A DNA stretch of 64,000 nt from Ceratodon purpureus (GCA_014871385.1 CM026423.1:23607067-23671066); one strand, 5' to 3'. Counted from the stretch's first letter, positions 45,995 to 59,147 are shown. Numbers and translations: made by a program. Notes: generated by a model not told the origin, from the sequence alone.

Positions 45995-48900
45995 CTACTT
46001 CTTCGCCAAGGGGTGACGCAAGATTCCACCCTCTAAGAGTAGCTTGACCTCGTTGAAGCTGAAGGTAGGCGCATGGATGAAAAGCTCGGATTCGGGATCA
46101 CGGTTGCAGATCTTCAAGAGTATGTAGTATAGGTGCTTACAATACGTGAACTGAGTCTTGCCACGGAACGTAGTCATTGTCTTCTTGAATGCTGGGCAAG
46201 TGCAACCAGGGTAAGAACTGATGGTAATCTGGTACCGTGTGATGTGTGGAGCGACGCCGGAATCCAGCCCAATGATGCAACCGTGGCCCGGCTCAGGTAT
46301 CATGGTGACGGAACGGAGGCGCGCTTTAAGAGATTCGGAGGAGCCCATGGAGAGTCGCTGCGCTTGATTGGGACGAGTGGCAGTGCGCTTCACCATCTTG
46401 CCGTCTCTCTTGCCTGGGTAGCGGTCAGCGTCTGCAGGGACTGGCACCGAGTTGAGATTTGCAGGGGGCGGGGCAGAGGAGAAGAGGCGTCTTGGGGAGA
46501 CCGGTTTCTTCTGCGGAAGTTGGAAGCCCGCTGCTTCGAGGGCAAGAATCTCAGTAAGTTTTAGGTTAGTACCTAGTTTCACTGGCCACACCTCTGGAAT
46601 GGAGGGGAATTCCTGGTCCTTTGAGTAGTGTGCTACCCACTTGCGCTTAGAGCCTTTCACGCAACGCTCGATATCGTCGGAGCAGAAGAAGAACTCAGTC
46701 TTCTCCACTAGGTTCCTGCGATAGTTAGTCCAGAGCCCAGTGTAGGTCGGTGCAGCTGTGCAATGGGGCCCCCTGACGATTCTCTCAGTGCACTTCTTCT
46801 TCGTTTCAGCTCTTTGGGCCCAGCAGCACTTCGCAGAAAGTTTGTGAAGTCTCGAAATGTGCCACTCCTTCACGTCCACCTTGGTTTCTTCAACCGCGTT
46901 GACATGGCGAATGCCGCCCTTGTTCACAGGTGAAGGTAAAGGGGAATCAACTTCCTGGGCAGGAGGTTGGGTACATTGTACCTCGGTGTCGTGTTCGGAG
47001 TCGTCTTCGACAATGACGGGCATCTGCATAGGGCGAGCCCTGACGGCACGTCTTGGGCCTCTTGGGCGTGAGAAGTTGGTCTTCTCCGGGCGATGAGACT
47101 CTTCGTCAGCTCCGATAAGGACGTCGGCCTTTCGCTTCTGTGAACCGAAGACTTCCGCTCCAGGCATGATAGGCTGACGGGTGCAGAACTCATCAGCGCC
47201 TGGCATATCGAGCATGGGCTTGTCGAGCAGTGTAGGATTTCCCCATTTCTTCGCGTTGCGTTCAGCCATCCGAAGCCTGAGTTCCTTCTTGGATGGTCCT
47301 GTTCCGCCGACGTCACCTTTGAGGAACTGGTAGTAGTTGACGACCTGTAGAAATGCCCGAACGAAATCGTCCACGGTAGCAACGTACAGGTCGTTCCCGT
47401 TGTTTCCTGAAGCTTGGAGCCACTTGTTGTGAACTGTTTCGGCGAGGTTACAGGTAGGCATCTCTGTAAGTTCTTCTTTTGTGAATTTCTGCAGGTTTGA
47501 CAGTAGGTGCCGTTAGATTCACGGATTAGAGTTTTGTAGGTTAGGGCTAGGAAACCAGTATGAAAAACATAAAAACAGAGTGCAGAGATCGTACCTCGGT
47601 CATGAATCCCCCCCACTGGCGGAAGCGGTGGTGCCAGAATGACAGCCACTGATCGAGTTTGATGAGCCCGCTCTCGCCAACGACCCCGGTGGATGCCCAC
47701 CATGCTCGCAACGCGTGGTACAGAGTTTCCGCCTCTGCCATGCTGGTCGCATTCTTGTACTGAGTGCACATCTTCTTGTGCTGTTCCCAGAGTTCTTCGG
47801 GGAAGTGCTTCTGCGTATACGCCACCATGTTCTGAGTCCAGTGGAATAAGCACGACCGCTCCCGGTCCTCCATTGGGTCCTCTTTGTTGCCATTGCCGTA
47901 AAGGATCCGCACTGCATTCCAATTGGCCTGTGCGTTATCCGCCATGAACCCCTTGAAGTTCGGCGCTGCAACGCCATTGATCTCCATGACCAGGTTCAGG
48001 TTTTTCCAGAAGACGAGCTGGGCGTCCGTGTCCTCGGACTGCATGTCGCAAGTGGCGATTGTCATCACGCGGCAGTAGGTGGCGTCGTACACATGGCACG
48101 CCATCGTCGACCAATCTTTGACGCGTTTGACATGGTCGAACATGATCCATGCGTTCTCCAAGTCGCCACCAGCTTGCATACGGCTGACCAAGTCGACACC
48201 ACTGCCCGGCCCGACCTCCGACATCTTGAAGACAAAGACTTTGTCACGCATGGATCCCTGACCAGGAAACCTATTCTCCTGGACATACGCCCAGAGACTG
48301 TTTCCACGGAGCTTGGTGATACCGTCCATGATTCCGTACCTTACGAATTTTTTGAAGGTGGCGACTTTGTTGCGGATGTTGGGCGACGCCATGTCTTTGC
48401 ATCGATCCAGAACAGGAACCAGCTCCTCCATCGTCAGCTTCCTCGGTGGAGCATCCTCGGGCTGTAGAAGGTAGCTCCCAATGAGGAGTTTGCTGGCCTC
48501 CAGGACAACGGCGCTCTTTGTGGCTTTGTTGTTCATCTCTACCTGCTCTTCTATTAAGCTACTAATCTCTGCTTTAGAGTCTCTGTAGTCTCCAACTTTC
48601 ACTGGATGATCATGTGTTCCTATGTGAATACAAGCTCTAGTCTGAGTCGGTTTGCCCACAACATAATAAATCTTAGCCTCGCATGTAGCTACACATGATG
48701 GAGGTTCTTTACATACCTTGCACAATAGCGTGGACTCAGATGGAGGAGGCTGGTCCATGACAAAAGCTTGCAGGGTACAGCCTTCAAACTCAGTCTCGTT
48801 AACCTCGAAGATCTTGGGAACACGCTTCAGGAAGTCACACTCCGGGTTGCTGCAGCGCAGCCATCCGACGCAAGTGGAACTTCGAAAAGAGAGTCCGAAG

Positions 48901-49676
48901 TCGTTTTTGATGTTTGTTGTGATGGTCTTGGTCCACAAGTGTCCGTCGTATCGTTTATCCATTCCCTGCATAGACTTGGCGGCGAGCTTAGAGGATCCTG
49001 CAGCAGCTGGAGGCAACTCAAAAAGAACCGGACCGTCAAACTTCGCAGGCAAGTACTCTACTCTCTCGTGTCTAATAGTGGAATAGTCTATCTTCTTCAA
49101 AATGTTTTTGGACCCACGCGTCTTAGCAATCTCTTTAAGGAGCGGAACAATGCTAATTCTGACCGGGGACAATGGAGGAGAGACATTGGAAGGAGGAGCA
49201 TCTGCGTGGACCTTAGGCACCAACTTGACGGGACTGACTTCGTCGTCAGAAGAGAGAGATATGACGGTCGGAGGAGGTTTCTCTACATCTGAAGTCTCGG
49301 TACCAGGCTCGACTTTGACTTTGACATCATGAGGTAAGGGAGTCTGAATTGTGCAAGTAGATGAGCGACGGGGGGTGAGGATCTCAGTGGATGCAGCCAT
49401 AAGAGAATCAGTAAGACCATAGACTCTATAGGATCCAGGGAGGAGTCTCCACTGCAACATGTTGTTCTCATCTCTCATTGAAGGTTGTCCGAGGGTGTGG
49501 GTAACCTCGGCAGTAACGTCATCAAAGATCTCCTCCTCTATACTGATGGAATCCTCACGAAAATGGAATCTGAGACTGAGGCGAAGAGAGGACACCGTAG
49601 CTAGACCATCGTCATCTACGCGAAACCTAAGAGGGATGCCCATGCCTTGGGCGTACAGACAGACCATCCCCATATT
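45995..49676 (-). CDS. MULE-like transposase with SWIM zinc finger
   Basis: Two exons on the minus strand, 49676-47595 and 47461-45995, joined across a 133-bp intron (donor GAG|GTACGA, acceptor AGAG|ATG), give 1182 aa with no stop. The N-terminal third is an acidic linker. A zinc-binding region around 48850-48650 (CSNPEC, CKVCKEPPSC) is followed by a DDE core: WIMFDHVKRVKDW, FMADNAQANWNAV, and a C..H motif (SCLFHW). The second exon starts CNLAETVHNKW, a block typical of Mutator-like transposases, and ends with a SWIM finger C-X-C...C-X-H (about 46210-46120). A strict MULE assignment is uncertain because the 4-bp TSD is shorter than the usual 8-9 bp. Confidence 0.75.
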
Positions 49677-50470
49677 CGCAGGCAACACAAATATACTAGA
49701 GGAAGAAGGAAGAAGAGTGAGTGTAGTAGCAAAGCAGTATCGCGAGAGCGAAGTGAGAGGAATGATGCATCGCTGTTGATCATTTTATTCAAATTGGAAT
49801 GTCCATGTGGACGACTAGATAATGATTCATTCTGCTACGTAACGAATGTATGATTAAAGAGAGACGGCGCTAACTAATTATGATGTTGCTTTTTGCAGGC
49901 CCATAAATATGTAGTAAGATTTTTAGAATATTGCGTCGCGTATTTGAATGGTGGAGCAGATTCTATTTTTTATGGGGTGTGATCGGATTAAAAAGAGCCG
50001 TCTATTCCTTTTGCATTTAAAACAATAAATATATAGAATTTGAATTAATCAAATTCATGCATTAGTTATATATTTATAAGACTAATGCAAGCATATGATT
50101 TATTCAAATTCTATATTTTATTCAGTGTTTGAGTTCCTCAATTTTCATAATAAATTACTGGACAGACAGACTGTGAGTGAGATTAGAGTGAGCCGTCACT
50201 TGCATCCATATTTGATACAAGTATTTCTGTGCTTAATTCAAACCTTTTAATATTATGTGGGCTTTGTTTATTCTCTTCCAATATAGATAGATCCCATCAG
50301 CTTTAATTCAAATTGCAATTTATTTATAGTTTTCATTAATTCAAGTAGGTTTAGAATATGGGAAGTATTTAGGGCTGAGTCAGGGGGGTTGCAGGTTTGG
50401 GATACATAAGTTAGAGGGAAGTTAGGAGGAGAGCTATATTGTGAAGAGACTTCTCTCGTTAGTTAGACAT
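49677..50470. promoter_or_regulatory. Divergent promoter region between transposase and methyltransferase genes
   Basis: 794 bp of AT-rich sequence between two genes that start head to head. It holds a short inverted pair, AATTCAAATT...ATATATTTAT and its complement (about 50025-50125). No ORF. A shared promoter is inferred from the layout only. Confidence 0.5.
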
Positions 50471-53400
50471 ATGAAGGACAGTGGAGGGTCAGCTCCCTCC
50501 ACTTATGTCACTCCTAGGCGTAGAAGAAAACCAGGTGGTACAGATTTTACTAACAGGAGATCGAGGAAGAGGAGAGAATTAAGTAGGAAGTCAAAGTCGA
50601 AAGGCAACCTCTTGAGTGCACCTCTGAAGGTTCGAGGAGCTGGGCTGCCTGTGGCAATTAAATTTTGTAGCATCCGTAAACTCATTCTAGAGTCCATAGT
50701 AGAGGCGGAAGATGAGGTTTTAGAGGATACCGCAGTTGAGCATGAGGAGCATGAAGTAATAAGTAGCGGAGAGAAACATCTGGAGATGACGGAAGAGCTA
50801 GGACTGAATTGTAGTCCGACTTTGGAGACACCGCAACCTTCTTTCGGATTCAAGGAGTGTTCGACAGGAGGGACGGATTCTCAGTCGGGCGACCATGGTA
50901 ATATAGATGTGGTAAGTTTCAGAATCCATCAATAAAAAGATATTAAATGTGAATTATAGTTCGTTTGAAGTATTGTCTTTGCTGCGGGTTCGTTGTTTTA
51001 CTGTTTAGAATAGTGAAGCTGCATGAATCTGAACGGTTGTTCAAAATAAAAGTGGAGTAGTAAATTTCGTCATAGTCCTAAACATTTGCGCAGATTGGCG
51101 ACTTGTTTAGGATTGAGCAAGACGTTGAAGAGGAGAAGACGCCAGAAGTGGTTACGGGCGAGGAGTCAGATCATGAGACGTTGAGAAAAGTCGCTAGGAG
51201 AGCGAGACGCCAAATTATGGAGGCGGGCGAAGGTGGGGAACTACTTGCTGCTACACGAGCGGGGCGAGGGCACCCTGGAAGTCCTACTGAAACTAGTGGG
51301 GAGGATGATCATTCGCTTGACATTGCGGGAAGTCCAGGTCCAGAAGTGGACATGGATGAGGGGTCGGCCCGAGGAAGAGGTCGAAAGTCCGAGGTGAGGG
51401 GTCGAGGGAGGGGTAAGGGTCGAGGTGGGAGAGGGAAGGCCTCTTTGCAAGCCCCATCGCAACAAACAGCCGCGGCCACGTTACAGGAGAGAAGAGCTGA
51501 GGAGATGGCGGATCGTGGAGAGGAGCATGGAGAGGAGCGTCTGGAGGAGGTCACTGCGAGTGAGGAAGGCAGGTCAGACCGCGGCCCTGCCACCGAGGAG
51601 GTGAGAATCGAAGTTCGGGTTTTGGGTTTTGATGATTTGTGGGTGTTTAGATTTGTGGGGGAGGATTGGGGGGAGGGGGGCTATGTTGAAATTGGGGGCT
51701 TTGCGGAGGCCAAGGCCGCGGCACGAGAGCCTGCAGCTGCAGCTTGGAGGAGCCACCTTGCGGCACTTGCCCCGGGGGCAGAGGTGCTCGCCAAGGCGCA
51801 TTCGGAGCGGACATCCGCAGTTGAGGTTGGGCTGGATTGGGGGGAGGGGGGCTATGGAGAAATTGGGGGCTTTGCGGAGGCCATGGCTGCGGCCCGAGAG
51901 CCTGCAGCTGCAGCTTGGAGGAGCCACCTTGCGGCACTTGCCCCGGGGGCAGAGGTGCTCGCCAAGGCGCATTCGGAGCGGACATCCGCAGTTGAGGTTG
52001 GGCTGGATTGGGGGGAGGGGGGCTATGGAGAAATTGGGGGCTTTGCGGAGGCCATGGCTGCGGCCCGAGAGCCTGCAGCTGCAGCTTGGAGGAGCCACCT
52101 TGCGGCACTTGCCCCGGGGGCAGAGGTGCTCGCCAAGGCGCATTCGGAGCGGACATCCGCAGTTGAGGTTGGGCTGGATTGGGGGGAGGGGGGCTATGGA
52201 GAAATTGGGGGCTTTGCGGAGGCCATGGCTGCGGCCCGAGAGCCTGCAGCTGCAGCTTGGAGGAGCCACCTTGCGGCACTTGCCCCGGGGGCAGAGGTGC
52301 CCGCCAAGGCGCATTCGGAGCGGACATCCGCAGTTGAGGTTGGGCTGGATTGGGGGGAGGGGGGCTATGGAGAAATTGGGGGCTTTGCGGAGGCCATGGC
52401 CGCGGCCCGAGAGCCTGCAGCTGCAGCTTGGAGGAGCCACCTTGCGGCACTTGCCCCGGGGGCAGAGGTGCCCGCCAAGGCGCATTCGGAGCGGACATCC
52501 GCAGTTGAGGTTGGGCTGGATTGGGGGGAGGGGGGCTATGGAGAAATTGGGGGCTTTGCGGAGGCCATGGCTGCGGCCCGAGAGCCTGCAGCAGCAGCTT
52601 GGAGGAGCCACCTTGCGGCACTTGCCCCGGGGGCAGAGGTGCCCGCCAAGGCGCATTCGGAGCGGACATCCGCAGTTGAGGTTGGGCTGGATTGGGGGGA
52701 GGGGGGCTATGGAGAAATTGGGGGCTTTGCGGAGGCCATGGCCGCGGCCCGAGAGCCTGCAGCTGCAGCTTGGAGGAGCCACCTTGCGGCACTTGCCCCG
52801 GGGGCAGAGGTGCCCGCCAAGGCGCATTCGGAGCGGACATCCGCAGTTGAGGTTGGGCTGGATTGGGGGGAGGGGGGCTATGGAGAAATTGGGGGCTTTG
52901 CGGAGGCCATGGCTGCGGCCCGAGAGCCTGCAGCTGCAGCTTGGAGGAGCCACCTTGCGGCACTTGCCCCGGGGGCAGAGGTGCCCGCCAAGGCGCATTC
53001 GGAGCGGACATCCGCAGTTGAGGTTGGGCTGGATTGGGGGGAGGGGGGCTGTGGAGAAATTGGGGGCTTTGCGGAGGCCATGGCCGCGGCCCGAGAGCCT
53101 GCAGCTGCAGCTTGGAGGAGCCACCTTGCGGCACTTGCCCCGGTGGCAGAGGTGCTCGCCAAGGCGCATTCGGAGCGGACATCCGCATTTAAGGTTGGGC
53201 TGGATTGGGGGGAGGGGGGCTGTGGAGAAATTGGGGGCTTTGCGGAGGCCATGGCCGCGGCCCGAGAGCCTGCAGCTGCAGCTTGGAGGAGCCACCTTGC
53301 GGCACTTGCCCCGGGGGCAGAGGTGCCCGCCAAGGCGCATTCGGAGCGGACATCCGCAGTTGAGGTTGGGCTGGATTGGGGGGAGGGGGGCTATGGAGAA

Positions 53401-56400
53401 ATTGGGGGCTTTGCGGAGGCCATGGCTGCGGCCCGAGAGCCTGCAGCTGCAGCTTGGAGGAGCCACCTTGCGGCACTTGCCCCGGCGGCAGAGGTGCTCG
53501 CCAAGGCGCATTCGGAGCGGACATCCGCAGTTGAGGTTGGGCTGGATTGGGGGGAGGGGGGCTGTGGAGAAATTGGGGGCTTTGCGGAGGCCATGGCCGC
53601 GGCTCGAGAGCCTGCAGCTGCAGCTTGGAGGAGCCACCTTGCGGCACTTGCCCCGGGGGCAGAGGTGCTCGCCAAGGCGCATTCGGAGCGGACATCCGCA
53701 GTTGAGGTTGGGCTGGATTGGGGGGAGGGGGGCTGTGGAGAAATTGGGGGCTTTGCGGAGGCCAAGGCCGCGGCACGAGAGCCTGCAGCTGCAGCTTGGA
53801 GGAGCCACCTTGCGGCACTTGCCCCGGGGGCAGAGGTGCTCGCCAAGGCGCATTCGGAGCGGACATCCGCAGTTGAGGTTGGGCTGGATTGGGGGGAGGG
53901 GGGCTATGGAGAAATTGGGGGCTTTGCGGAGGCCATGGCTGCGGCCCGAGAGCCTGCAGCTGCAGCTTGGAGGAGCCACCTTGCGGCACTTGCCCCGGGG
54001 GCAGAGGTGCTCGCCAAGGCGCATTCGGAGCGGACACCCCCACTTGAGGTGGGGGAGGATTGGGGGGAGGGGGGCTCTGTTGAAATTGGGGGCTTTGCGG
54101 AGGCCATGGCCGCGGCCCGAGAGCCTGCAGCTGCAGCTTGGAGGAGCCACCTTGCGGCACTTGCCCCGGGGGCAGAGGTGCCCGCCAAGGCGCATTCGGG
54201 GGTGACACTCCCTCACAAGGAGGGGGAGGATGTGGGGGAGGAGGAGGGGGAGAAGGGGGCTTATTTTAAAAATAAGAAGAATTATATCTGGGGAATGAAT
54301 ATGTTTAAATGTCAACTGTTGCTTTCTTCTTGTTGTTTCGTGTTTTCTGTTGATTTCTTATTATTTGTTTTTCCTTTGTATTGTAGGAGGTCACAGAGCA
54401 ATTCACTGCAAGTGACTTTGATGGCCCAACTCCAGCTGAAACTGAGGTAAGTTGTTGGATTTTGGTTTCTCAATTAAGAATAGCATAGTATATTCAACCT
54501 CCATAGTCCTTTCTAATTTTCTTTTGAAAGCTTAGTTGGGAATCTGACAATGTCTTTGTTCTTTTTCTCTAGGTATTCTCAGATGCACCCTTGTCCATCA
54601 GTTCGCCGATTTCAGTGATCAATGTCTCCGACCTCTCGGATTCGTTTGATCAGCATTATTTATGTAGATGTGATTCGGGCAACCCTGTAGGTTTAGGTAG
54701 TGGACCTCTCGAGGTCCACTCTCCTCAGTACATGCCTACGTCTCCTGTCTATGAGCCTACATCCCCGGGCTACATGCCTACCTCTCCAAGACTTGGGACC
54801 CCGCCTATGTCTCCACCTTCTCCATCCTCGCCTATTAGAGTGAGGAGGCCAGCCCATGTTGTCTTCGCCCTCCCGGCGATACTGCCATGCCCTGTCCAGC
54901 AGACTAGGCGATTTTGGAAGAGGCGCCGTCACTGGAACTGTAGACAGTCTAGGGAGTATTATAGTCGTGCACGACGCACATAGTGGCCTAAGCTCTACTT
55001 ATTTCTGCTGCAGTCTGAGATGTACCAGTCTGCGAAGTAATTCTTATATTCTACATTATTGTTTTCGATTTGCTTACGTTCTTTATCTTTTAAGCAACTC
55101 TAAATACGTATGACGTTTGACAGGTAACTCAAACACAAACACAGGATCAGTTGCCAGCGCCATCTTGTCCTACTGAATTGACGAATGCAGTGGACAGTGA
55201 ATTGGAACACAGAAAACAATTCAAATTGGACTCTACAACCGTCATCAATGACCTCCGAATACTCCCAAAGACGAAGTCCCGTATGCTCGTACCCCTCTGC
55301 AGGATGCAGTCAATGGCAAGAGTGCGACCTGTAGGAGAAATGGGAGTTCAACATTTGGAGCGAGAGTTCGTCAATGGATATAGAGATGGTGACCGGGTCA
55401 TGTACATTTCCATGTACAACCACGAGGAGATGACAGCGGAAGTCACGCCTGAGATCAAGGCTGACTGGAGCCCTTGTTGGCAGAAAGTCAACGATGCTTT
55501 CGAGGATGAGCTCTTGGCCGATCCTGACTTGAAGGAGTTCTCCGGGAAGATGTTCTATGTCTGGGAAGGTAACCATCGCCTTGCCGCATGGTACAGACAT
55601 ATCAACAACCATCACTATGATGATCCAGCTTGGCACATCTCCGTGCATTGCATTGTTCTCGACCCACGTGGTCATGTGGGAAACCTTCTTCATGCCATGC
55701 ACGACATCAACTGGTAAGCATTTTTTCCCTACTTCTTGTCCTCACTTTTTGAAAGCTGCTTGAACTTTCACTACACGGCTTTAACTACCTACCATATCTT
55801 CGAGCAGGTCCACAGAGAATGATTACGTGAAGAGTAATCTTCCTGCAAAACTCTTTCGTATTCGCTCTTTTGGTGTGATGAAATTGGAGGAATTCAAGGA
55901 TCTGCTCTCACCAGCGGAGTATCAAATATGTTTGAATCACAAACCATCAATTCCAGGATGGTTTACTTTGCCAACCAAAATCTTCATCACATTTCTTTAT
56001 CGTGTAAGCACTTTCTCCCCCCCCCCTCCCCTCACGCTTCTAAATGTCATGAATTGCCATGCTGTTTATACTCAGAAGTTGATAATTTTATTTTCCAGAG
56101 AGAAATCGTGGCTGCTTCTGACGAAGCTGCCCGGGCCTACAAGGAGAAAACACCCATAACAGAGCAAACGGCGGCGGGTGTATGGGATGCCATGTCTGCC
56201 GCTTCGACCAACATGGTCGACTACATTAAGAGGAAGGACTTCACCAAGTACCTCGCCATTGCCAATCCCAAAAACGGTGATGACTTCCTCGCGGAGGTTA
56301 GTTTCTTCACATCTCTACTTTACTTTTGAATAAGTAATTTAAACACTAACCTTCCCGTTCATGTAATGTTCACTTCCCAGATCAATCGGCATTACAGTGA

Positions 56401-59147
56401 ATTCTCCAAGCCGGAGATGACAGTGGACAAGCTTCAGAAGATTGTTCCTGCAGCTGTTGATGCAAAGTTCAAGGCGCGTTGGCTGAGGTGGTGGAACTCT
56501 TCAGCAAGTGCACGACAATCTTACAGATTTTTGCCCCAGGAGTTTAAGGAGGCCGACTTCGACCCTTGGTTGAACAAGGCAACATTCTGGGCTGGGGTAT
56601 AGTACCTTCAAACCTCGAAATAATTACAGATACTACTTCTTCTTTGTCCCATGTCAATATTTACCTCAATGACTTTACCTTTCAATCGCAGATAGAGGAT
56701 GCTGTTTCCCGGGAGTTTGATGACATCTGCAAGACCGAGAACGTTGTCATCAAGTGGAAGTCCTTCCCGGGACTGTTGCGGCCAGACGCATATGTGGAGA
56801 GTTGGCGTATTCTCCTTTGGGAAAAGGCTTTCCCCGCATTTATAAGTACTCGCGCAGAAAAGCCTTTTGATAAGAAGTCTGATTTTTCCACTTATCCGGG
56901 AGCAGCAGATGTTGTTAAGCGTGTGACATACCGGTATGACTTTTATGCACTTCGAATTTTTATCTTTTTTTCTTTTTCGCTTTTATTTACTGTCAATACT
57001 ATGATTCTGATTAATATGGCACATGATTTTCATTAGGTACTTCACGAGAGAGCTGCTTCCAAAAGGTGCAATTGACCCTGAGAAGTTGCCTTCATACTTC
57101 GCCTCGTGGATTCAGAGAGGCTCTGATCAGTGTATCTATACTCCTCTGCAGCTGAAGAGGTTCAGCTCTCCGCACCTAGCCGCTGGTTGTTGGTACCTCG
57201 ATTGCATTCGAGGTTTCGTTGTTGAGTCTGAAGCGGAGCTCAAAGCTGAGCTTGACGCGGGATCAATAGCCATCGACGATTCTGGAGACGGTTCTGATGA
57301 GGCCGAAGGCCTCCAGGATCAATCATCTGCACCTCCACCGAAGAAAGGGCGGGGGCGGCGACTGCGAAAGCTGGGTGCTACGTCCCAGGGCTCTCAGGAG
57401 ACTGGTGCAGAGTCCTCCGCACCGGAGAAGGGCGCTGCCATTCCACTCCCTGTGATTGTCGTTCCCAATCCGTCCCCTACTCCTGCGCCTTCATCGGTCA
57501 GTGCATCCGCTATTACCAGAGGTCTTCTGGAGCAAAGGAAGGCCAGACTTCTCCCGGCAAGCACCTCCTACGCAGGAACTCTCCATTCCACTGGTGTTTC
57601 TATCATCAAGTCATCCGTGACCCCGTTACTGGTTCGTAACATGGAGCTCAAAGACAAAGGTGGCCATCCGGATTGGGTGAAAACTCTAGACTTCGTGCGC
57701 AAGGTATGAGTCACTTCTTACACAATTCGATATTACATACACTTCAATTAATTTCATATTGTCTAACCCTATAGCGTTGTTTCTCCAGTTTGGAAGTGGC
57801 CGCCAGAACGAAGTTCCTGAGCGGTGCCAGGTTGAGAATCATCTGGGAGTCGACTTGATCATCGTTGACATCCCTGAGAATCTTCCTGTCCCTCTCGTTT
57901 CCGATCCCCCTACCGTGATTCCTCCTTGGAACTCCCGTGAAAAGGATTATGTGTACGACATTTTCTATTTTGCAAGTCTTTACTTGCAAAATGATGGCGC
58001 TCTGTGCATCATCTACAACAATGATCAAGCGTTGGCAACGGAGATTCTTGAAGAAGCTAGCGCCACTAAGTTCGTCCTTTACAAAGACTGGTGGGGCTTC
58101 AATGAGCTCGGCCTCACTTCTCCTACGAACCCCGGAAACCTGGTAATTTCATCCTTTCCTTTCCTTCAGTTTACTTAGTACTATCCCTTCCGTTTATTCA
58201 TTCTGACATAATTTGGTTGATTGCAGACTAATCGGTTCTGGATCCGGGTCTTCGTTCGTGGTGGCGAGCCGCCATCTAAGTTCTCCTTTCAAACGAAGAA
58301 ATCCGATGTCATACACGGCGACCTCAACATTACCGAGAGTGATGCGATTTTCAACTTTATCGACGTTGATTCTCAGCAAATGAATGGGGATGTTCCATGG
58401 AGAGGGCCAAGGGAAAAATCCCCTGGGATGATGCAGAGCATAATTGGAGAGCTCTCGAAGCCCGGCGACATAGTCCTGGACTGGAAGGCAGGAACAGGTA
58501 ACCGTTCTTACATGTTTCCCCAGAATTATTTCTCTGATTCCTTCCTCAGTTTCTCACGTCTTCACCTTGCTTTGACTTGCAGGGGCCTCTGTCAAGGCTT
58601 GCCAGGCTATTGGTCGTCATATTATAGCTTTTGAGGATGACGAAGCCATATTCAACGCCCTTCTCAAACCGTATATGGCAGCAAAATCTCCCATGGGCCC
58701 CCCTAAACATCCTAGACCGGCAGCAGCAGAGGAAGCACCAGCAAAGAAACAAAGACCCACTAAGTATTGTAAGTCTTAGTCTATGCTTTGTAGGTTTCGT
58801 GCAATACATCTAGTATTATTTCTGTACGCAAATTTACCTATTCGTTCTAACCACTTCTGGCTTTCTATTGCAGAGTAGTTGTGACAACACCGCCAAGTGG
58901 GCATAGAGCCGTGTTCACTCCATCGTGGCGTCTTAATTCCAGCCCGGTTCAGCCTTTTATTCTTCCGGACTATGCAGAGGGCTTAGCACAAGCGCTTCAA
59001 TGTGGTGCACTTAGATATGTTCCTAGTCGGCCCACTAATTTTGATCCCAGGGCCCTTCTATTTGTCGATGACGAGGCTGTAGAAGGAGAGTCTGAGTCAT
59101 CGGGTTCTGAGAGTGGAAGTAGCGACTGTAGCATCTTCGAAGTTTGA
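50471..59147 (+). CDS. Transposon-borne ParB-like / N6-N4 DNA methyltransferase fusion protein
   Basis: I read 14 exons: 50471-50911, 51094-51600, 54387-54446, 54573-54839, 55124-55713, 55808-56003, 56099-56296, 56381-56596, 56692-56933, 57037-57703, 57789-58142, 58227-58497, 58583-58768, 58876-59147. All borders are GT-AG and phases agree, giving 1488 aa. Domains: basic then acidic/RG-rich N-terminus (1-316); three CTD-like heptads Y[ME]PTSP (389-409); a ParB-like region (about 475-610) with EGNHRLAA (573-580); a helical middle; a basic GRGRRLRK linker; a methyltransferase with motif IV VDLIIVDIPEN (from 1149) before motif I DIVLDWKAGTG (1327-1337) and GRHIIAFEDD. That order is the beta class. 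DPPY is replaced by DIPE, so catalysis is uncertain. The least certain borders are those at 54839 and 58876. Confidence 0.72.
51601..54386 (+). other. Intron 2 of the methyltransferase gene
   Basis: The donor GAG|GTGAGA and the acceptor after a long pyrimidine tract (TTTGTATTGTAG) keep phase 0 between exons 2 and 3. Nearly all of the intron is the 171-bp minisatellite. If it were retained, the frame would stay open to 54450, giving a 1115-codon reading with 15 repeats of 57 residues. Confidence 0.65.
51664..54228. repeat. Minisatellite: 15 tandem units of 171 bp
   Basis: Unit starts (GATTGGGGGGAGGGGGGCT) recur exactly every 171 bp from 51664 to 54058 with no indels. The first and last two units are more diverged. 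Variation is confined to a few positions, such as CTATG/CTGTG and GTGCTC/GTGCCC. Each unit has a G-run that could form a quadruplex, a PstI-like palindrome around GCTGCAGC, and CCCCGGGG. Because 171 is divisible by 3, several frames on both strands stay open. Confidence 0.95.

Noticed and set aside
51574..54315. Antisense and alternative-frame ORFs of 913, 858, 513 and 339 codons over the repeat array
   Set aside because: They result from a stop-poor 171-bp unit repeated without indels; the period divides by three, so open frames are automatic. No domain or splice context supports them.
51103..54450. The 1115-codon sense ORF as a single coding exon
   Set aside because: A good donor at 51600 and acceptor at 54386 keep phase with the downstream exons, and the ORF end is intron-like pyrimidine-rich sequence. 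I treat the array as intronic, with intron retention left open.
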